Made by a program: the position numbers and the translations under genes
Assembly (NCBI GenBank): GCA_944548615.1
Contig: OX155952.1
Span: 1,763,001-1,827,000 of the forward strand
Direction of reading: 5' to 3'
From: Micropterix aruncella
Taxonomy: Eukaryota; Arthropoda; Insecta; Lepidoptera; Micropterigidae
Length of the DNA: 64,000 bases
Shown: positions 59,952-64,000 of the stretch, piece after piece
Numbering within the stretch: position 1 is the first letter of the stretch
Layout: the number at the start of each line of letters is the position of its first letter
The notes under the pieces: generated by a model
Database searches by the model: none
The model's input: the letters and a program-made list of their open reading frames with translations, nothing else
Told to the model about the DNA's origin: nothing

Positions 59952-60829
59952 CAGTGGCGGTCTCTTCATATAAGCCGAAAAGCCTGGCTTGCCTATAATT
60001 CCAAATTAACAATTAAATAAATGAATAACACAATTCGTAAAAAAACAACTAAACAATTTTTTTTGCTAGCGCTCCTACTGCTATCTAGCGCGCACAGCTC
60101 GCTCCACGCGAGAAAAAATCTGTTATCGACAGGGTGCGATAATTATAGACAGGGCGCGATTGCTGTCTCGCTCGCACATTATGGGCTTTCAATGCGGCTT
60201 TCAAAATCAGTGTTCCTCTCATTCGCACCTGTGGCAAATTACGCTAAACAATATATGTGTATATACAACTTTTGTATCGGGAGCTAAGCCGGGCTTGCTT
60301 AGCCATGACGTTGAATGCGAACTGCGAATGCGAACGTGTCAACAGAAAGCGCGACTTCATTATAATTAGTTTGGATTGCAATGTGCGAGTGACGTCGGGC
60401 TAATTTTTTATTGTGTAATTTCAATTGATTTGTGGTTTTAGTGCCTGATAAAAAAATGGAGGAAATTGTCCTTTGTGGTCAGTAATGTATTCTTATTACT
60501 TTGTTTTCTGACATATGTGACAACCCGCAGGACTAAGACGGGGATACGGTTTTAGCAGCGAAGAATTTTAAAAACTCGATGCGATCATTCCATTTAAATT
60601 TTTTCACCTTGTTTTCCGCCGAATTTTTAAAAAACTGAGCGTTTGTACAACATTCTTCAAAAATCACAAGTCGATGTGGGTTATAGGAATTAAGAAAGGA
60701 AAACAAAATAAAGGAATTTCAGACTTGGTTACGTGTTGAATTTCAATATGAATTTGATCAAATTTATGAAAACAATCTTTAAAATAACTCAGCACCTCGT
60801 TTGAGACGCAACGTACGCTGTGCTCATAC

Positions 60830-61381
60830 TGAATACAAACGACTTTTTGTCCAGGTAATTAATTGACAACATATTTTGCGAAATTGACGATCGATATTCG
60901 CAAATTTTCAAATTGAAATTTTTCCAACTCTTCAACAACAAACTATACGAGAAATACCGTTTAGATTTTCCTACAAAGGCATTAGATTCATTATTTGACA
61001 TTTATGCAAACCATTTTGACAGAAGGTTTTAAAGAACCAAATGATTTGTTTGTACTCCTCTCTTGAATTGAAAGATTGCAATGTTTTTGAACGAATTAGT
61101 CAGAATAGCCTCGAAGACACCTTTCCCCAATTGTTGAAGTTAGCGTATCTTGTCGTCACTATTCCTGCTACAAGTGCTTCCGCAGAACGTGCATTCTCAT
61201 CTCTTAAGCTTATTCATACTTACCTAAGAAATACACAGGGTCAGGAACGTCTATCTGAGTTATGGTTGCTATTGAAAAACAGTTGTTAAAAGAATTAAAG
61301 CGTTCGCCATCATTTTACTCAGACGTAATAAAATCATTTTTGAAAAAAGGTAGACGCTTCGATTTAGAATATAAACGATGA
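60830..61381 (+). pseudogene. hAT transposase C-terminus (dimerisation domain)
   Basis: The frame at 61041-61289 reads FPQLLKLAYLVVTIPATSAS followed by AERAFSSLKLIHTYLR, the hAT C-terminal dimerisation motif. A frameshift near 61285 continues as IEKQLLKELKRSPSFYSDVI and ends at 61381. Upstream 60880-61010 holds frame-broken KLYEKYRLDFPTKALDSLFD, the region preceding dimerisation in ZMYM/ZBED-like hATs. The BED finger and the catalytic core are missing or unrecognisable. Confidence 0.85.
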
Positions 61382-61545
61382 AAATATGCCAGCGTGAGTT
61401 TCATTCCCATGGCTAGCTTTCTAAGGGTCACTTATTTTACTTTTTGTTCACTTTTTTATAAAATAGTCTTACAGCTCATACAAGCAAGGGTCAACTTATC
61501 AACTCAAGCAAGGGTCAACTCAAGCAAATAAAATGGCTTTTCTAA

Positions 61546-61841
61546 GGGGCTCTCTAGACGAAAAAGCATGCTTGACAAGCTTCGCGTCGCGGACAGGGAG
61601 GGGATCGTAAAACCGCAGGAAATATACAAATATTTTTTTGTAATATTTACCAAAAATGCATAATTTTGTAGTTTATACCAGGGAGTCACGTTAATTAGAA
61701 GTAATTGATTGATGAATGACGTGACTGGCATTTTTGGTAAATATTTTTAAAAAATGCATATTTTCTGCGGTTTACGATCCCCTCCCAGCCCGCGACGCGA
61801 TTTTTGACAAGCATGCTTGATCGTCTAGCTAGAGAGTCCTT
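61546..61841. mobile_element. TTA/TAA-flanked palindromic MITE, copy 2
   Basis: Ends ggggctctctagacga and tcgtctagctagagagtcct, with taa at 61543-61545 and 61842-61844. Interior 'tttaccaaaaatgcataatt', 'tataccagggagtcacg' and 'gcggtttacgatcccctccc' match copy 1 (7555-7838). It lies inside the hAT element. Confidence 0.85.
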
Positions 61842-62064
61842 TAAAGCCACTAGAGGTATGCGACTGCTGATAAGTATATGTTAAATTCTGTCTTGCAGTA
61901 GCATGCCTTCAGTGTGCTTTATTGAATGTACGACCCAAGCAGTAAATTTCAAACTGAAGATTAAAGAGTAAAGAGGTACCACTTTTTTACTATAAAAAGC
62001 GTAAAAAAAAACACAAAGAGGTATGTCGGGCTTGCCCTATTTACGAACCCTGGGCACGCCACTG

Positions 62065-62614
62065 GCACTCATCACCATCTATAATACGGTAGCCAATCTA
62101 ATAGGCATACCGATCCTTTCATTCGACACTGAAACCCTAAATAATGTGTGCTACTGTGTCACACCAATTTCGTTGACACCTCATCGAAGCCTCACTTTCC
62201 TGCCTAGAACGCTTTGCTGCACTGCTACTTAAATAAAACTTTACTTTTCAGAACGAGCGCATTGTCGCATTGGTTCCACTGAAACTGCGGCAACCTGTTG
62301 TGTGCACTGGACTTATATTCGATAATGTTCCAGTCTAACTACACCAACCCAATAACAACCACCATATAATGTTTGTGGATATGATGAATAACATCACAAG
62401 AGAAATTGCATCATGGATTACATTCGGAAAACAACATTATGACGTATAAAATAATAAAAAAAAACGCTCACTATACAAGTCGCTGAACAACCACCGAATG
62501 ACAAGGTAAACCCAATTTTATTTAATATTTTAATGAATTATGAACATATTAGATGACAGTTGACAGTCTATTTTAAGGTTATTATTATATATTTTTTTAT
62601 TTGATTTTAAATGA
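62065..62614 (-). other. Gypsy 3' non-coding region, right of hAT insertion
   Basis: From the hAT target duplication to the pol stop codon. No env-like frame is visible. Confidence 0.5.
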
Positions 62615-64000
62615 TTACTGCGATGGATCGGGATCCTGAATCTGAATACCCGGGGACCTTTGGGGATCCAGAGTTAGATTTCCAGGGATCTTAAAATCTC
62701 TGGCATGATGTGTGCCTGCTACTTCTTTCCCCGCCAACGTCTCCAATATATAGACGTTGTCGGATAACTTATCCTTTACGCGGAACTCTTCGAAGTTTGG
62801 GGCGAGTTTAGCCGAGAAATTATTCCCTTTATTAGAAAGGAAACGCGTCTTTTTCCAAATAACATCACCCTTTTGCAGAACCGGAGTACGGCGACCCTTA
62901 TTGTAAGAGTGCTTATTCCTCTCATGTTGCTTCTGCAAATTGGCCTTAACCATTTGAAAAATGTTTTCCAGCTGACCCAACCTGTCAATTCGATCGTCTT
63001 CTTCCGGTGACATGAGGCAGCTTGCGTTTCCGCTGCCGTCATTGCGGAATAAACCTCGCCGGATGTTACTAGTTCCCGACCGAAAACTAAAAAGTTCGGA
63101 CTGAAACGACTAGATTCGGATTTGGCAGAATTCAACGCATACTGGAACTCAGGTAAATGTATGTCCCAGGATTTATGATATCTACCCACGTAAGCGCATA
63201 GCATGGTACTTAGAGTACGATTATATCTTTCTACGGGGTTGACCTGAGGGGTATAAAATGGGGTGTTAAATATTTGGGGAATTTTATGCTCCTCAAAAAA
63301 TTTCTTCATTTCTTTAGAAATGAATGGTTTACCGTTATCGGTTAGGATTACCCTGGGGACACCGTGAATTAAAAACACCTTCTCTTTAATTAAAGGAATC
63401 ATTTTGCTCGACGATGCCTCTTTCAATGGAATTATAATGGTATACTTGCTAAAACAACACGTTATTAGCAAAATATAACGGTTTCCTCTGCTTGATGACA
63501 CCATGGGGCCATGAATATCCAATGCAATATATTCGAACGGGCGACTACACTTTTTGGGTGTGTTCATAGTGCCCAATGGACCTGTTGTTACATGTTTAGT
63601 GGCCATGCAGGTATTGCAATTTGCTACATATTTGACGACCGTTTGATACAACCCTGGCCAATAGTAATGTTGCCTTAATCGGTTATATGTTTTGTAGACC
63701 CCGAGATGACCGGCGGTTGGATTATCATGGTACTCTTTAAACAACCGGGTTTGATCTTCTAACATGACGACCTCCTTCCACTGAAATTCTGGATCAACTT
63801 CCCCGTCTGCTTTACTATATCGGTAAAGTTTGCCATTTTTAATCGTCCAATTAGGATGAGCGATCGGATTATTTGCCACACCTAGGTATTGCTTCTTGAA
63901 CCAGGTATCCTCTGTTTCAGAAACGTTGACACTTGCTACGAGTGGAGCTCGAGATAACGCGTCTGGGACCTTCTGCTCACTCCCTTTCCGATGGACTATA
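62615..64000 (-). pseudogene. Gypsy-type pol: RNase H end and integrase (runs off window)
   Basis: The minus frame is open from the right edge. Around 63990-63940 it reads KGSEQKVPDALSRAP, the end of RNase H. It continues through the integrase zinc finger (His-His-Cys-Cys in HDNPTAGHLGVYKT ... CNTCMATK) and the catalytic triad: Asp in ALDIHGP, Asp in LTDNGKPF, Glu in NPVERYNR. A frameshift near 63020 moves to a second frame (stop at 62615) carrying the C-terminal domain with a GDVIWKKTRFLSNK motif. With the frame break this copy cannot make full pol. The apparent methionine at 63879 is internal, not a start. Confidence 0.92.

Larger units (their letters stand above)
59952..62064 (+). mobile_element. 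hAT element inserted in the Gypsy element (2113 bp)
   Basis: Ends CAGTGGCGGTCTC and the reverse complement of CAGTGGCGTGCCC (shared CAGTGGCG), flanked by a perfect 8 bp duplication gcactcat (59944-59951 and 62065-62072): the classic hAT signature. Contains a degraded transposase tail (60830-61381) and a nested MITE (61546-61841). CpG-containing 60060-60370 has no recognised gene. Confidence 0.88.

Overview
This window is nuclear DNA of an insect, most probably a moth or butterfly. It is AT-rich, intron-like and packed with transposable elements. It carries interspersed repeats of a type common in lepidopteran genomes, such as the one starting actagctgcgccccgcgg at 12105. The elements present (R1-clade, RTE-like and CR1/jockey-like LINEs, BEL and Gypsy LTR elements, a DD41D mariner, PIF/Harbinger, hAT and P elements) fit that reading. 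No bacterial, plasmid, rRNA, CRISPR or true tRNA features were found.

The only host gene I can support lies at the left end. Two consecutive coding exons on the minus strand (3107-3281 and 741-849) encode part of the first L domain of an insulin-like receptor. They join in frame across a 2.26 kb intron with consensus splice sites. The gene runs off the left edge and its 5' exon was not found, so much of the rest may be its first intron or upstream DNA (inference).

The rest is mobile-element strata. 1-12 kb: a 0.7 kb repeat copy, LINE 3' fragments, foldback elements (1600-2378, 10906-11582), a TTA-flanked MITE and an 811 bp element with an exact 8 bp target duplication and about 12 copies of an internal motif. 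12-25 kb: more repeats, a BEL integrase fragment, a tRNA-derived SINE and the first cluster of the self-nesting 0.7 kb family. 25.2-26.0 kb: an internally deleted PIF/Harbinger element keeping the starts of both its genes. 32.2-33.7 kb: two long palindromes embedded in (AT)n arrays. 36.8-41.7 kb: a nearly complete P-superfamily transposon with terminal inverted repeats, a THAP exon, an intron and a transposase broken by a few point lesions. 43-56 kb: more self-nesting repeats, one split by a 5'-truncated R1-clade LINE, and an intact DD41D mariner. 57.5-64 kb: (AT)n arrays with half of a palindrome arm, then a Gypsy element entering from the right edge and ending in a 1.1 kb LTR that abuts the (AT)n. 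The Gypsy element is interrupted by a hAT element, which itself contains a MITE.

The strongest candidates for something undescribed are the palindromic elements confined to (AT)n microsatellites, the self-nesting 0.67-0.71 kb retroposon-like family, the P element, and the Harbinger deletion derivative. All boundaries were read by eye; percent identities and family assignments need alignment.
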